Positions 8,949-17,830 of a stretch of DNA of 64,000 nt are shown piece after piece; position 1 is the first letter of the stretch, and the number at the start of each line of letters is the position of its first letter. The notes under the pieces were generated by a model that was given only the letters and a program-made list of their open reading frames with translations, made no database searches and was not told the origin of the DNA. The position numbers were made by a program, and so were the translations under genes. Source of the DNA: Sphingomonas sp. GC_Shp_5 (GTDB taxonomy: Bacteria > Pseudomonadota > Alphaproteobacteria > Sphingomonadales > Sphingomonadaceae); assembly GCF_026540855.1 (NCBI RefSeq), contig NZ_JALNUP010000009.1, positions 62,001-126,000 of the forward strand, given 5' to 3'.

Positions 8949-9544
8949 CGATCTACCTTCCCGAGCATCCGCTCCCCAAGTCCGCCGCTCCAGCGCCGAT
9001 CGTTTTCGGGGGTTGGCAGACCCCTCCGACCGGCGGCGTTGAGCAGTGGCTCGGCTTCATGGGTTCGCGCATGTCGATGGCGATCGTGACGCCAAATCTA
9101 AAGCCCGAGCCGGATAGCCGGCTATGGACTGCGGCGCTGATGGACGCGTGGATGACGGGCGAGACGATCGCCTGCCGCTTTCCCCAGCCGGGCTTTAAGG
9201 TTGGAGCGCCCGGCGCGGGTGTCGTGGACGGCGCGGGGCAATCGGGCATGACGCTCAATCTGCGCGGCCTCACGCCCGGATATGCCTTTCGCCGGCGGCA
9301 GTTCTTTTCGGTTGTCCACGCTGGGCGACGCTACCTCCAGTATGTCCGCGCCCAGATCGTCGTCGGGGCCGACGGTCGCGCCGCGTTGCCGATCGGACCC
9401 ATGCTGCGGATCGCGCCGGCGGACGGTGACGTGTGCGAATTTATCCCGATGATTGAGGGCAAGCTGTCGGGTGACGCCGCGGGCTGGACGATGATCCCAG
9501 CGCGCGTCCAGGGGCTCAGCTTTACCATCAGCGAGATCGCCTGA
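8945..9544 (+). CDS. Probable distal tail / tail tip protein
   Basis: 199 residues. The start is TTG 8945, overlapping the tape measure stop (TTGA), with GGGAGG at 8934-8939 five bases upstream. It begins with PEHPLPKSAAPAPIVFGGWQ and has a beta-rich C-terminal half (LRGLTPGYAFRRRQFFSVV, RYLQYVRAQIVVG). Position directly after the tape measure gene is that of the distal tail or lambda gpM-like protein. The family is not certain. Confidence 0.55.
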   Translation: MTIYLPEHPLPKSAAPAPIVFGGWQTPPTGGVEQWLGFMGSRMSMAIVTPNLKPEPDSRLWTAALMDAWMTGETIACRFPQPGFKVGAPGAGVVDGAGQSGMTLNLRGLTPGYAFRRRQFFSVVHAGRRYLQYVRAQIVVGADGRAALPIGPMLRIAPADGDVCEFIPMIEGKLSGDAAGWTMIPARVQGLSFTISEIA

Positions 9545-10149
9545 TGTCGCTCCTCTCACCGGCCATGGAGGCTGCGCTTCAGCAGCCGCAGGCCACCATC
9601 TTCGGCGCGATCCGCATGGACCTGCCCGGGCGCACCGTGCGGCTGCTGGTCGGCTCCGGCGTGGTGAATTTCACGGTCGACGGTGTGCTTGAAACGTTCA
9701 CCGGCAAGGATGAAGTCATTGGGGTGTTCTCAGCTATCGACACCCTGACGGATGGGCTCGGGGACGAGGCCCCAGCCTTATCTCTGACCTTCATGCCCGA
9801 AGGCGAGGCCGCGGCCGCGCAGCTCGCCTCGGTCTCGATGCAGGGATCGCCGGTGCGGCTCTGGCTTGGTGCCATCGACATCCAAACCGGGTTGGTAATT
9901 GGCGACCCGCTGCTGCTGTTCAACGGCCTGCTCGACGTCGCGACGCTGAACCTGAGCACCACAGGTCGGACGGTCGATTATGAGGTGACCTCCATCTTCG
10001 AGGATTTCTTCCTCTCCGACGACGGCGCCAGGCTCTCGGACACCTTCCACCAGTATCTTTGGCCGGGCGAGCTTGGTTGCTCCTTCATCACCTATGTCGG
10101 GCAGCAGATCTACTGGGGCACCTCGAGCCCTGATGGAGTGAAGCGATGA
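9544..10149 (+). CDS. Tail tip / baseplate hub protein, DUF2163- or gpL-like
   Basis: 201 residues, start overlapping the previous stop (TGATG). Segments TIFGAIRMDLPGRTVRLL, LFNGLLDVATLNLST and YEVTSIFEDFFLSDDGARLS, with a conserved-looking C-terminal GCSFITYVGQQIYWG, resemble hub proteins that precede the NlpC/P60-type gene in gene transfer agents and lambda-like phages. It is probably a structural part of the tail tip. It overlaps the next gene by four bases. Confidence 0.6.
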   Translation: MSLLSPAMEAALQQPQATIFGAIRMDLPGRTVRLLVGSGVVNFTVDGVLETFTGKDEVIGVFSAIDTLTDGLGDEAPALSLTFMPEGEAAAAQLASVSMQGSPVRLWLGAIDIQTGLVIGDPLLLFNGLLDVATLNLSTTGRTVDYEVTSIFEDFFLSDDGARLSDTFHQYLWPGELGCSFITYVGQQIYWGTSSPDGVKR

Positions 10150-10580
10150 GCGAGCACCACATGCTGCGCCGAGTGGCGGCCGCTCAGGCGACGCTCGACG
10201 AGTTCCGCGGCGAGCCATTTCGCTGGGGCCACAGCGATTGCTCGCGGCTGGTCGCGGCTCACCTCCGGCGGTTGGGCTACAAGGTCCGGCTGCCCGCGAA
10301 GGGCAGCTACGGCACGGCGCGCGCGGCAATGAAGCAGCTGCGCGGCCGAGGCTTTGCCACGCTGGCCGACGCGCTCGACGGAATGGGCTTAGAGCGAATT
10401 CCGCCCGCGGCCGCCTTGGTGGGCGATATCGTTCAGGGCGCCTCCGGTGATGCCTTCGGTGCGCTGGGCGTGCTGCTCGATAATGGCCGCCTTGTCGGCT
10501 ATCATGAGCATGCTGATGGTGCTGCGGTTCTCCAGCAGGTTGACCTCGCCGCGGCGTGGCGGGTCGAGGTGTCCCGCTAA
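10146..10580 (+). CDS. NlpC/P60-like tail tip peptidase, DUF6950-type
   Basis: 144 residues. The motif FRWGHSDCSRLVAAHLRRLG places a probable catalytic Cys after a helix start, as in NlpC/P60-fold tail proteins (lambda gpK, DUF6950). The expected His partner may be in GYHEHADGA near the C-terminus. The enzyme would hydrolyse peptidoglycan cross-links when the tail meets the cell. It is flanked by the hub and J-type genes with overlapping stops and starts (four bases, then one base), the usual order. Confidence 0.7.
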   Translation: MSEHHMLRRVAAAQATLDEFRGEPFRWGHSDCSRLVAAHLRRLGYKVRLPAKGSYGTARAAMKQLRGRGFATLADALDGMGLERIPPAAALVGDIVQGASGDAFGALGVLLDNGRLVGYHEHADGAAVLQQVDLAAAWRVEVSR

Positions 10581-12250
10581 TGTCGAAGTTTCTCGCCACA
10601 GCGGCCATGGTGGTTGGCGGTGTCGCCCTCATTGCAACAGGGGTGGGCGCGGCTGCGTCGCTTGGCATCGGCATCAGCCAAGCGACCCTCGCTACCGCAA
10701 CCACGGTCGCCAAGGTAGCTGGTTTCGCCGCTGCGGCCCTGATGGCGACGAGCTCGCTTACCGCGGCCAAGGGGTCTGCCGGTGGCTCTCCTGACGAGTG
10801 GAAAGCCGATCCAGACGCAGGCATCGATATCGTTTTCGGCGACGCCTACAACGGCGGTCACATCATCTACCGCACGGCGTACGGCGACAAGAACAAGTAC
10901 CAGAGCATCGTTACCGAGTGGTCGATCGGGCCGGTCCAGTCGCTCGACACCCTGTACATCGACCAAATCGCTCGGCCGGCTGTCGGCGGCGTCGTCACCG
11001 TGCCCAACCAGGGCTTCATCCACGAGGCACGGCAGCGCGGCCTGTGCCCGGAACCTGCGGCGCTGACGGTCGCCCCTTCCCAGCCATACGGCTGGACCGC
11101 GGCGCACAAGCTCTCCGGCAAGGCCGCGACGATCATGACCTTCGAATATGACACGAAGGGCAAGAACACGCAAACCTCGATCCCGACCTGCGGTTGGCGC
11201 GGCAAGGGCGTGCTCTGCTACGACCCACGGCTAGACAGCACCTATCCGGGCGGCTCCGGCCCGCAGCGCGCGAGCGATCAGACGACCTGGGCGTGGAGCA
11301 ACAACCCCTATGTGGTCGGCCTGACCTGGTGCCTGGGCTGGAAGCAAAACGGCAAGCTGGTCGCTGGCGTCGGGCTGCCGATCGCTGGGATCCTCGTCGA
11401 CCAGTTCGTGGAGGCTGCCAACGTCGCGACAGCGATGGGGTGGACCGTCGGCGGGGTGAAATCGACAACCGACGACAAGTGGGACGTGCTGAAGGACATT
11501 CTGCAAGCCGGCGCCGGCGAACCGCTGCGCCTCGGCGCGCTGCTCGGCTGCATTGTCCAGCGCCCGCGCGTGAGCCTAGCCACCATTGACCGCAACGCGC
11601 TGGCGCAGGGCGACATCACGATCGCGGCGATGCAGGCGCGTCGAGACCGGATCAATACCATCGTGCCCCGGTACTGGGGCGAGGAGACCAGCACCGACGC
11701 GAGCAGCGGCGTCACCACCACGACGTGGGCCGAGGTACCTGCCGCGCCGATCGTCGTCGCCGACTACGTCGCTGCCGACGGACGCCAGGTCCGCAAGGAG
11801 GCTTCCTATCCGCTGGTTCAGTGCTTCGCTGGCCAGCAGCCAACCCAGGCTGCACAGCTGGCGCGCTATGACCTCGAGAACAGCCGCGAGTTCGGGCCGA
11901 TTACGCTGCCGCTCAAGATCAGGTGGATGGGCTACAAGCCCGGGGACGTCGTCACCCTCGATATTCCTGAAGCCGGGTTAGAAGGGCAGGCCGTGATGCT
12001 TCTCACCCGGTCTCTGGAAGCCAGCACCGGTGTGGTAACCATCACGGCGCGGTCGGAGACATTGGCGAAGCACGCATTTGCCCTTGGGCAGACCGCTACC
12101 CCGCCAGTCTCCCCGGGACTGCCAGCAAATGCATGGGAGTGGGATGTGCCGGGTCTCGCTGAACTGGAGGACACAGTCGCGGCTCAAGGCGAGCAGTTGG
12201 CCACGCTGCCGGCGGACGGAACCTTTGACTTCCAGGTGCCACTCGCATGA
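10580..12250 (+). CDS. Tail tip central fibre / host specificity protein (J-type)
   Basis: 556 residues. ATG 10580 shares one base with the upstream stop; an in-frame earlier start at 10556 would lie inside the preceding gene and is not preferred. The N-terminus has a glycine/alanine-rich hydrophobic segment (AAMVVGGVALIATGVGAAAS). The body has the tail-tip pattern (DAGIDIVFGDAYNGG, YQSIVTEWSIGPVQSLD, CLGWKQNGKLVAGVGLP). The C-terminal part (YKPGDVVTLDIPEAGLEGQ) matches the tip-attachment domain of J-like proteins. It likely contacts the host receptor and anchors the side fibres encoded next. Confidence 0.75.
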   Translation: MSKFLATAAMVVGGVALIATGVGAAASLGIGISQATLATATTVAKVAGFAAAALMATSSLTAAKGSAGGSPDEWKADPDAGIDIVFGDAYNGGHIIYRTAYGDKNKYQSIVTEWSIGPVQSLDTLYIDQIARPAVGGVVTVPNQGFIHEARQRGLCPEPAALTVAPSQPYGWTAAHKLSGKAATIMTFEYDTKGKNTQTSIPTCGWRGKGVLCYDPRLDSTYPGGSGPQRASDQTTWAWSNNPYVVGLTWCLGWKQNGKLVAGVGLPIAGILVDQFVEAANVATAMGWTVGGVKSTTDDKWDVLKDILQAGAGEPLRLGALLGCIVQRPRVSLATIDRNALAQGDITIAAMQARRDRINTIVPRYWGEETSTDASSGVTTTTWAEVPAAPIVVADYVAADGRQVRKEASYPLVQCFAGQQPTQAAQLARYDLENSREFGPITLPLKIRWMGYKPGDVVTLDIPEAGLEGQAVMLLTRSLEASTGVVTITARSETLAKHAFALGQTATPPVSPGLPANAWEWDVPGLAELEDTVAAQGEQLATLPADGTFDFQVPLA

Positions 12251-12981
12251 CGGTCTCCGTTCGCTTCCAGCTTGGCGGCCACAGGGCGGTTGATTGGACC
12301 TCGGGCAACCCGGTGCTGCTCGATCGCGAGTTCGCGGCCGAGACGGACACGGGCAAATTCAAGCTGGGCGATGGTGTTACGGCCTGGGCAGCGCTGCCCT
12401 ATCAGGCGTTCTGGAGCCGCTGGGGACGGATCACCGGCAACTTGGCGGATCAGGCGGACCTCGGTGCCCTCGCCGGTCGGAGCACGGTCAACGGCAACGA
12501 CTGGAGCGGCGCCGACCTTCCGGTCACCCATGGCGGCACTGGCGCTTCCTCGGCTGCTGCTGCGCGATCGAACCTCGGTGCACTGGGCACTGCCGATAAG
12601 GGGACGGCCAATGGGGTTGCGAGCCTTGGCGCCGACGGGAAAGTCCCGGTTGCGCAGCTGCAACCGCTCGATCTGTCGCAGGTCAACCTGACCGGCAGCT
12701 ACACGCTGACGCTCGCCGATCGCGGCAAGCATCTGTATTTCGGGGCCAACAGCGGCAACACGGTAACGATCCCGCCGAACGCCTCCGTGGCGTTTCCGAT
12801 CGGCGCCCAGATCCTGGTCGTGAACAACGGCGGAGGTGCTCAGACCATCGCGCAGGGCAGCGGCGTGAAGCTGTTCGGATCGGGCGGCGTCAAGAATTAC
12901 GGGCTGCCGTCGGGGAGCGCCGCGACGCTGATCAAGGTCGGCAGCGACAACTGGTTCATCTTCGGCACCAATCTTTCCTAA
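12247..12981 (+). CDS. Phage tail fibre protein
   Basis: 244 residues overlapping the previous gene by four bases (ATGA). The N-terminus (LLDREFAAETDTGKFKLGDG, then WAALPY) is the small attachment domain found at the start of many tail fibres and phage hyaluronidases. A typical fibre repeat follows (VTHGGTGASSAAAARSNLGA). The C-terminal half is beta-rich and Gly/Asn-rich (LYFGANSGNTVTIPPNA). It is probably a trimeric receptor-binding fibre. No chaperone gene is evident next to it. Confidence 0.7.
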   Translation: MTVSVRFQLGGHRAVDWTSGNPVLLDREFAAETDTGKFKLGDGVTAWAALPYQAFWSRWGRITGNLADQADLGALAGRSTVNGNDWSGADLPVTHGGTGASSAAAARSNLGALGTADKGTANGVASLGADGKVPVAQLQPLDLSQVNLTGSYTLTLADRGKHLYFGANSGNTVTIPPNASVAFPIGAQILVVNNGGGAQTIAQGSGVKLFGSGGVKNYGLPSGSAATLIKVGSDNWFIFGTNLS

Positions 12982-13001
12982 GCCCCGCCTGGAGGCCGCC
13001 C

Positions 13002-13418
13002 GTGCAAATCTCGCAACCTGTCCATCTCGCCGCATTCCGGCGGGATCCGCTGCGCATCGTCATCGACATCGACGGCGTCGATCTGAGCAGTGTTCCCGTC
13101 CGCTACGCGGTCGGCCTCTACCCTGACATCGATCCGGCATTTCGCTCCCTGACGCTCGGCCCCACCACCGTCCCGGGGGGCGACGGCGTCCGCCTGGTGA
13201 GCGTAACCTATCGGGACGGCCTGGCCAGCTCCCGGTTCGAGATCATCGCGAGCAAGGGGCTGATTGCGGCGTTGCCCAAGGCGGCGGAGCCCGGCGACGA
13301 CTTCGCGCTCGCGCACGAGCTCGGCGTCGATGCCCTTCCGATCGCTGACGGCCTGACCCCCGTCGAGACGACCCTCTTCACCGGCACCCTGACCATCAAA
13401 GGAAGCATCAATGACTGA
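13002..13418 (+). CDS. Phage tail-region protein, possible baseplate or fibre-linking domain
   Basis: 138 residues starting at GTG 13002, supported by GGAGG at 12991-12995 six bases upstream. The sequence alternates short strands (PLRIVIDIDGVDLS, VRYAVGLYPDIDPAF, VRLVSVTYRDGLASS), suggesting an immunoglobulin-like or BppU-like fold. It lies between the fibre and the tailspike and overlaps the latter by eight bases. A linking role is inferred from position only. Confidence 0.5.
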   Translation: MQISQPVHLAAFRRDPLRIVIDIDGVDLSSVPVRYAVGLYPDIDPAFRSLTLGPTTVPGGDGVRLVSVTYRDGLASSRFEIIASKGLIAALPKAAEPGDDFALAHELGVDALPIADGLTPVETTLFTGTLTIKGSIND

Positions 13419-15405
13419 CGTCTCCATCGACGTATCCGGCCCCGGCGCGCGCATGGCCAGCCTCAAGGCTGACGAGGCAGATGCGTCGGCTACGCGCGCG
13501 GCCAACTCCGAGAAGCAGGCTGCTGCGTCCGCAGCCAAGGCGACAGCTGCGATCGCGCCGGTTCAGACCGCCCGCGATAACGCGGTCCAGTCGATCGGCA
13601 CGGCGCTCGCGCAGATCCTGGCGCTCAAGGGATCGTTTCGCACGCCGCAAGACGGGCTGAGCGCAACCGCAGAGGGCGGGACCTTCAGCGTCTATAGCAC
13701 AGGCAACACGGCCGTGACCCTGTACCAGAAGGTCAGCGGCGCTGCGGTCCCGGTCAACTCGCTGCCGGGAATGTCTGCGACCGACCGCATCGCCCGTGTC
13801 GTTCCCATCACGCCGGACGTGGATAATGCGCCCTCCATCAATGCCGCGCTGGCCGATCCGCTGGTAGCGGGCGTGATCCTGCCTGCCGGAATCGCGACCA
13901 TCCAGGGCGGGATCGTGGTGCCCAGCGGCAAGTACCTGCGCGGTGCTGGGCGCGGGGTCACGATCCTCAAGGCCATGACCGGCTTTGCCGCTGCGTCGGG
14001 CAGCTCGGGCCTCTTCACCGCCATGATCACCAGCGCGATGGGCGCTGTGTCGCCGATCGTGTCCGATCTCACCTGCGACGGATCCAAGATCCCGCAGTCG
14101 ACCCTCCAGATCAAGGGCGTGGTCATGTACCGCGCGATCAACTTCGTCGTGGAGAACGTCGAGGTCATCGACATCAACAGCTACTCGTTCTGGGCGGTCG
14201 GCATCTTCGGTGATGCGGACAGCGTGCGCCCGACCGGGCTGTTCCGGAATATCCGCTCGATCAACGCCAACGTCCATTTCGAGTGCTCCAACGCGCTCAA
14301 CGTCCTGTGGGATGGCATGGAGTGGAGCGGCGGCGATGACGAGATGTTCACCGAGGGCGTCTATCACGCGCTCGCCGGATCGAGGAACATTACCTACCAG
14401 AACGGCCGGCAGATCGGGCCGGGCGGCGGAATCATCCTCTACGTGGTGTCCGACGAGAACAGTACCGTGGAGAACATCCGCTTCTTCAACTGCGATGGCT
14501 TCGGCGCGACCGGGCAGCTGGCGGCCCACATCAACGGCGGTAGTGACACGCGCCGCTGCACGAACATCGAGATCGAGGACTGTGATGTGGGCGGCACCTC
14601 GGTCGGCCTCCTCGCGACCTACGCCGATGTGCGGCTCATCAACAGCCGGATCGATGCGCGTGCCAATGTCGGGGTAAACGGCGTCAACAACACCCAGATC
14701 GAGCTGATCGATTGCGAGGTGAAGGTCACCGCTACCGGCGCAGGCGCCTCCGTGACGCCGCTCCTGGCCGATGCGACCAGCATTATCGACATGTCGGGCG
14801 GCCACCTGTGGTACGACTGTGACGCCGGCAGCGAGGTCACCGCCTTCCCGAACCGTGTCTACACGACCGGCGTCACTTTCGGGCGAGATGCCTACGGTCG
14901 TGGCCCGATCCGCGGCGCGGCACCGGGCGGCATCGGCGGCAAGGTCCGGACGATCCTCACCGCCCCTCACAACAACGCCTTCGGCTCGATCATCGGCGAT
15001 GGCACCCCCGCGGCGATGCTCTTCACCACAACGCCGGGCGCCAGTTACCGGGTTCTCGTTACCGGCCAGATCCGCGCTGTCTCGAACGGTGGGGGCGAGA
15101 GCCCGGGCGTCGGCTTCGCCGCCTACGGTGATGGCGGGCTGACGGTCTCTGGCCAGGGCCGCATCATGAGCGCGCTCAATGCCGGCTCGACCGGCGGGGC
15201 CGAGCGAATTGTCGCCCTGCAGAGCTTCGCCGAGCAGGACCAGTTCTCGACCGTGAGGATCGAGCCCGGCGAGTTCGTGAAGAAGTACCCGTTCCGCATG
15301 GAGGCGGTCATCATCGCGACCGGCGCTTACTCCTTCCAGGTCAAAGGCTGGAACGCCGGTGAGATCCAGCCTGGCGCTACCTTCGAGGTCGAGCGGATCG
15401 CCTGA
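13411..15405 (+). CDS. Tailspike protein with beta-helix (pectate-lyase-like) domain
   Basis: 664 residues. The N-terminal about 75 residues are an Ala-rich helix fit for a trimeric coiled coil (ADEADASATRAANSEKQAAA). Then comes a linker and a right-handed parallel beta-helix region: repeated short strands with Asn and Gly turns (VMYRAINFVVENVEVIDI, NITYQNGRQIGPGGGI, TNIEIEDCDVGG). The C-terminus (SYRVLVTGQIRAVSNGG) is a separate beta domain. Beta-helix tailspikes bind and often cleave surface polysaccharide. Acidic pairs such as WSGGDDEMF might be catalytic, but the residues cannot be fixed by eye. Confidence 0.7.
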   Translation: MTDVSIDVSGPGARMASLKADEADASATRAANSEKQAAASAAKATAAIAPVQTARDNAVQSIGTALAQILALKGSFRTPQDGLSATAEGGTFSVYSTGNTAVTLYQKVSGAAVPVNSLPGMSATDRIARVVPITPDVDNAPSINAALADPLVAGVILPAGIATIQGGIVVPSGKYLRGAGRGVTILKAMTGFAAASGSSGLFTAMITSAMGAVSPIVSDLTCDGSKIPQSTLQIKGVVMYRAINFVVENVEVIDINSYSFWAVGIFGDADSVRPTGLFRNIRSINANVHFECSNALNVLWDGMEWSGGDDEMFTEGVYHALAGSRNITYQNGRQIGPGGGIILYVVSDENSTVENIRFFNCDGFGATGQLAAHINGGSDTRRCTNIEIEDCDVGGTSVGLLATYADVRLINSRIDARANVGVNGVNNTQIELIDCEVKVTATGAGASVTPLLADATSIIDMSGGHLWYDCDAGSEVTAFPNRVYTTGVTFGRDAYGRGPIRGAAPGGIGGKVRTILTAPHNNAFGSIIGDGTPAAMLFTTTPGASYRVLVTGQIRAVSNGGGESPGVGFAAYGDGGLTVSGQGRIMSALNAGSTGGAERIVALQSFAEQDQFSTVRIEPGEFVKKYPFRMEAVIIATGAYSFQVKGWNAGEIQPGATFEVERIA

Positions 15406-15420
15406 CAGGAGCAAACAAGG

Positions 15421-15855
15421 ATGCCGCTGACCCACATGGGCGTGATTGCCCTCCGCATTGTCGCGACCGCGTTCGCCCTCTGGAACGTAAGGTGGGCGGC
15501 GAGCGGTGCCTTGGAGCTGATGCGAGGTAAGCTCCGACCTCCCGAGATCTATCTGGCAGTCGTGTTCTGGATGTCGGTCGCCGTGCTCGTGTTCCAAGCA
15601 TCCTACATCGTCGGGCAGACCGATGGGTGGCGTCTTTTCGCATACACGATCCTCACAACGACTATGGCGTTGGGCAGCTTGGGGCATGTGCTCGGCGCGC
15701 CTTATGAGGCACGGCAATTCTACGCGACCTGGGATCACCTCGGCGTGGCAACGGCCATGGTGGACCTCGCCCGGGTCAATCCCCAAGCGGCTGAGCGCAT
15801 CGCCGAGGAATGCCGCCACCTTACGGCGGCCCAGTTGGTGACCAAGCATGGCTGA
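15421..15855 (+). CDS. Phage-encoded membrane protein with three predicted helices
   Basis: 144 residues, ATG with AGGAG upstream. Three hydrophobic segments are visible: near residues 6-27 (VIALRIVATAFALWNVRW), 42-66 (IYLAVVFWMSVAVLVFQAS) and 73-92 (LFAYTILTTTMALGSLG). The C-terminal third is soluble and helical. It opens the lysis region, overlaps the next gene by eight bases, and could be a holin-like or superinfection-related membrane protein. The exact role is unknown. Confidence 0.5.
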   Translation: MPLTHMGVIALRIVATAFALWNVRWAASGALELMRGKLRPPEIYLAVVFWMSVAVLVFQASYIVGQTDGWRLFAYTILTTTMALGSLGHVLGAPYEARQFYATWDHLGVATAMVDLARVNPQAAERIAEECRHLTAAQLVTKHG

Positions 15856-16333
15856 ACTGATCCAGATTATCCCGATGCTAGGTGCCAGCGGTGTCGCCGG
15901 GTGGGCGGGCAATGCCATCCTGCAATGGTCCAAGGCACGGGGCGAACGCGACCAGGCGCGAGCGAGCGCTGAGATCGACCTCGAGCAGCACCGCGACAAG
16001 CTCACCTTCGACCTGCTCTCGGCCGCTCGATCGGAACTCGCCGCAGCGCGCGCCGAGGTGGCCGAATTGCGGCCGCTGCAAACCCGCCTCGCTCACATCG
16101 AAGCACGCCTCGCCCACTTCGAGGAGGCTCTCGGCCATCTTGAGGCCCTGCTCGGCAGCCGCGATGCGCCGGAGCGCGCGCAGGCTGAGCGACTAGCAAA
16201 GGCCTTCGTCACCCGCATGCGGCGCCTGGGTGACGCTCACGGCACCCTGCTGAACGAAGCCCAGCGCGAGCAGAGCGCCGAGCGCATGGCAAGCCAGCTC
16301 GACCCGAGCATGCCGGATTACCCTCGCGCCTGA
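15848..16333 (+). CDS. Membrane-anchored coiled-coil protein, possible inner-membrane spanin
   Basis: 161 residues. A short hydrophobic N-terminus (IIPMLGASGVAGWAGNAIL) is followed by a long charged helix, residues about 27-110, with heptad-like spacing (ELAAARAEVAELRPLQTRLA). An N-terminal anchor plus periplasmic coiled coil next to the endolysin gene is the layout of an inner-membrane spanin. No embedded outer-membrane spanin lipoprotein was found, so this is tentative. It could also be a tail-associated helper. Confidence 0.4.
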   Translation: MAELIQIIPMLGASGVAGWAGNAILQWSKARGERDQARASAEIDLEQHRDKLTFDLLSAARSELAAARAEVAELRPLQTRLAHIEARLAHFEEALGHLEALLGSRDAPERAQAERLAKAFVTRMRRLGDAHGTLLNEAQREQSAERMASQLDPSMPDYPRA

Positions 16334-16356
16334 TCGGCGCACCCAGGAGAACACCC

Positions 16357-16887
16357 ATGGCAGATATCAAGCCGCCCCGGTCGGGCGCGGCGCAGCAGCC
16401 GCGCGTCTCTGGCGCGGCTGGTGGTGGCATTGCGGCCGCCATCGCCGCGGCGCTCGTGATCGCCGTTGCCGGGCTGAAGCCCGACGAGGGCAAGCGCAAC
16501 GTCGATTACCTCGACATCGTGAAGGTGCCAACCGCTTGCTACGGGCACACCGGTTCCGACGTGAAGGTCGGGACGCGCCGCACGGACGCCGAGTGCGAGG
16601 CTCTTCTGTCCAAGGATGCGCAGGCCCACCTCGTCGGCGTCCTGCGCTGCACGCCGGTGCTGGCCAGCCACCCCAACCAGCTGGCGGCCGCCACCCGCAT
16701 CACCTTCAACATCGGCGTCGCCGGCTATTGTGGGTCGAGCATAGCCGATCGCTTCAACCGCGGCGACTGGCAGCGCGCCTGCGACCGGTTCCTCGTCTGG
16801 AATAAGGCGGGCGGGAAAGTGGTCCGGGGCCTCACCCTACGCCGTGAGCGCGAGCGCGCGCAGTGCTTAGTGGAGTTGCCGGCATGA
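16357..16887 (+). CDS. SAR endolysin, GH24 lysozyme (muramidase)
   Basis: 176 residues, ATG with AGGAGAACACCC upstream. The catalytic triad has exact T4-lysozyme spacing: E44 (in KPDEGKRN), D53 (YLD) and T59 (VPTACYGHTG), that is Glu-8-Asp-5-Thr as in E11/D20/T26. Residues 22-40 are a weakly hydrophobic, Gly/Ala-rich segment directly before the catalytic Glu. This is the signature of a signal-anchor-release endolysin, exported by the host Sec system and held inactive in the membrane. It cleaves peptidoglycan at lysis. A holin-like gene overlaps its stop. Confidence 0.85.
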   Translation: MADIKPPRSGAAQQPRVSGAAGGGIAAAIAAALVIAVAGLKPDEGKRNVDYLDIVKVPTACYGHTGSDVKVGTRRTDAECEALLSKDAQAHLVGVLRCTPVLASHPNQLAAATRITFNIGVAGYCGSSIADRFNRGDWQRACDRFLVWNKAGGKVVRGLTLRRERERAQCLVELPA

Positions 16888-17195
16888 CCGAGCAAGTCCC
16901 TGCGGCAGAGCCTGTCATCGTCCCGCCTTCGGCGCTCAACCAGCAGCTCAAGGCGCAGCTGCGCATCGGCATTGCCGCCATCGGCGGGTCGCTGGTGCTG
17001 CGGCACGTCCTGCCCGCCTGGGCGGTCAACGATCAGACGGTCGATTACCTTGCTGGGCTGGCGATGGTCGGGGGTGCGGCTGCCTGGTCGTGGTTCCGCG
17101 CCAGGCTCAACCACGCGCGCTGGCTCGCAGTCGCTCGCGACCAGCGCGTGCCCGACGAGGTCGCCAAGGTCGCTCCGACCACGCCGACTGCCTGA
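16884..17195 (+). CDS. Probable holin (two-helix membrane protein)
   Basis: 103 residues from ATG 16884, which overlaps the endolysin stop (ATGA). A longer in-frame start at 16863 lies inside the endolysin gene and is not preferred. Two hydrophobic segments, LRIGIAAIGGSLVLRHVLPA and YLAGLAMVGGAAAWSWF, are followed by a basic C-terminus. This resembles the small Pam3-gp28-type putative holins. As a pinholin-like protein it would depolarise the membrane and release the SAR endolysin. The family match is by pattern only. Confidence 0.6.
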   Translation: MTEQVPAAEPVIVPPSALNQQLKAQLRIGIAAIGGSLVLRHVLPAWAVNDQTVDYLAGLAMVGGAAAWSWFRARLNHARWLAVARDQRVPDEVAKVAPTTPTA

Positions 17196-17219
17196 CACCT
17201 TCCCCAACGGAGAACACCC

Positions 17220-17576
17220 ATGAAGATCTTTGGCGTCACCATCACCACCAAGGCGGTCATTGCCGTCGCCGCTACGGCGCTCACCCAGGCAGTTGCCGCA
17301 GTCGCCCAGCCGGGCAACCCCATCGGCGATGCGGTGATCGCCGCAGTCGCCGCGGCCGAAAACACCAACCTCTCGGGCGCGGAGAAGAAAGCTCAGGTGC
17401 TCGCCGCTGTGGTCGACCTGATCAAGTCCGAGGTCGCCAAGGGCGGGCTGTCGGCGGCGATCACTGACGTCGAGCAGTTCGCCGGCATGGTGATCGAGGA
17501 GGTGGTGGGCAAGGTCAAGCAGACCTCCCTGCTCAGCATCGCGGTCGCACTGCTGAAGCTGCTCGGGCTCAAGTGA
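17220..17576 (+). CDS. Small phage membrane-associated protein, LLH-holin-like C-terminus
   Basis: 118 residues, ATG after GGAGAACACCC. The N-terminus is hydrophobic (AVIAVAATALTQAVAAVAQ). The later part (AVAAAENTNLSGAEKKAQVL, then FAGMVIEEVV) resembles the C-terminal part of phage holins of the LL-H superfamily, where an AAE...SG..K pattern is common. It lies in the lysis region directly after the holin-like gene. It may be a second holin or antiholin, or a structural helper. Confidence 0.45.
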   Translation: MKIFGVTITTKAVIAVAATALTQAVAAVAQPGNPIGDAVIAAVAAAENTNLSGAEKKAQVLAAVVDLIKSEVAKGGLSAAITDVEQFAGMVIEEVVGKVKQTSLLSIAVALLKLLGLK

Positions 17577-17815
17577 GCGGCACCGGCCGTGTCGTCGTGG
17601 TCTACGGCGGCACGGTTCCCAACACCGGCAAGGCCGCCCGCGCCGTCCAGGTAGATCCCGACGGCGGCGGCAAGCGCCTGCTCTTCTTCATTCCCATCGG
17701 GACCGATCCTCTCGTCGGCGCCGCCATCACCTGGGGTCCGCATCACGCGGAGTTTGCTGGCCAGCGCGTCGCGAAGCTCAGCAACGAGATCGACCCCGAC
17801 GCTCCCCTCACCTGA
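17573..17815 (+). CDS. Small phage protein of unknown function
   Basis: 80 residues from GTG 17573, which overlaps the preceding stop (GTGA), indicating coupled translation. It starts SGTGRVVVVYGGTVPNTGKA and includes GGGKRLLFFIPIGTDPLVGA; no membrane segment or known motif is seen. It is placed between lysis and fibre genes. No function is proposed. Confidence 0.5.
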   Translation: MSGTGRVVVVYGGTVPNTGKAARAVQVDPDGGGKRLLFFIPIGTDPLVGAAITWGPHHAEFAGQRVAKLSNEIDPDAPLT

Positions 17816-17830
17816 TCACAGGAAATCATC

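Noticed and set aside
13408..16005. 865-codon open frame on the minus strand across tailspike and membrane genes
   Set aside because: It lies opposite well-supported rightward phage genes. Its product is His/Arg/Asp-rich without a recognisable fold, which is typical of antisense frames in GC-rich DNA.
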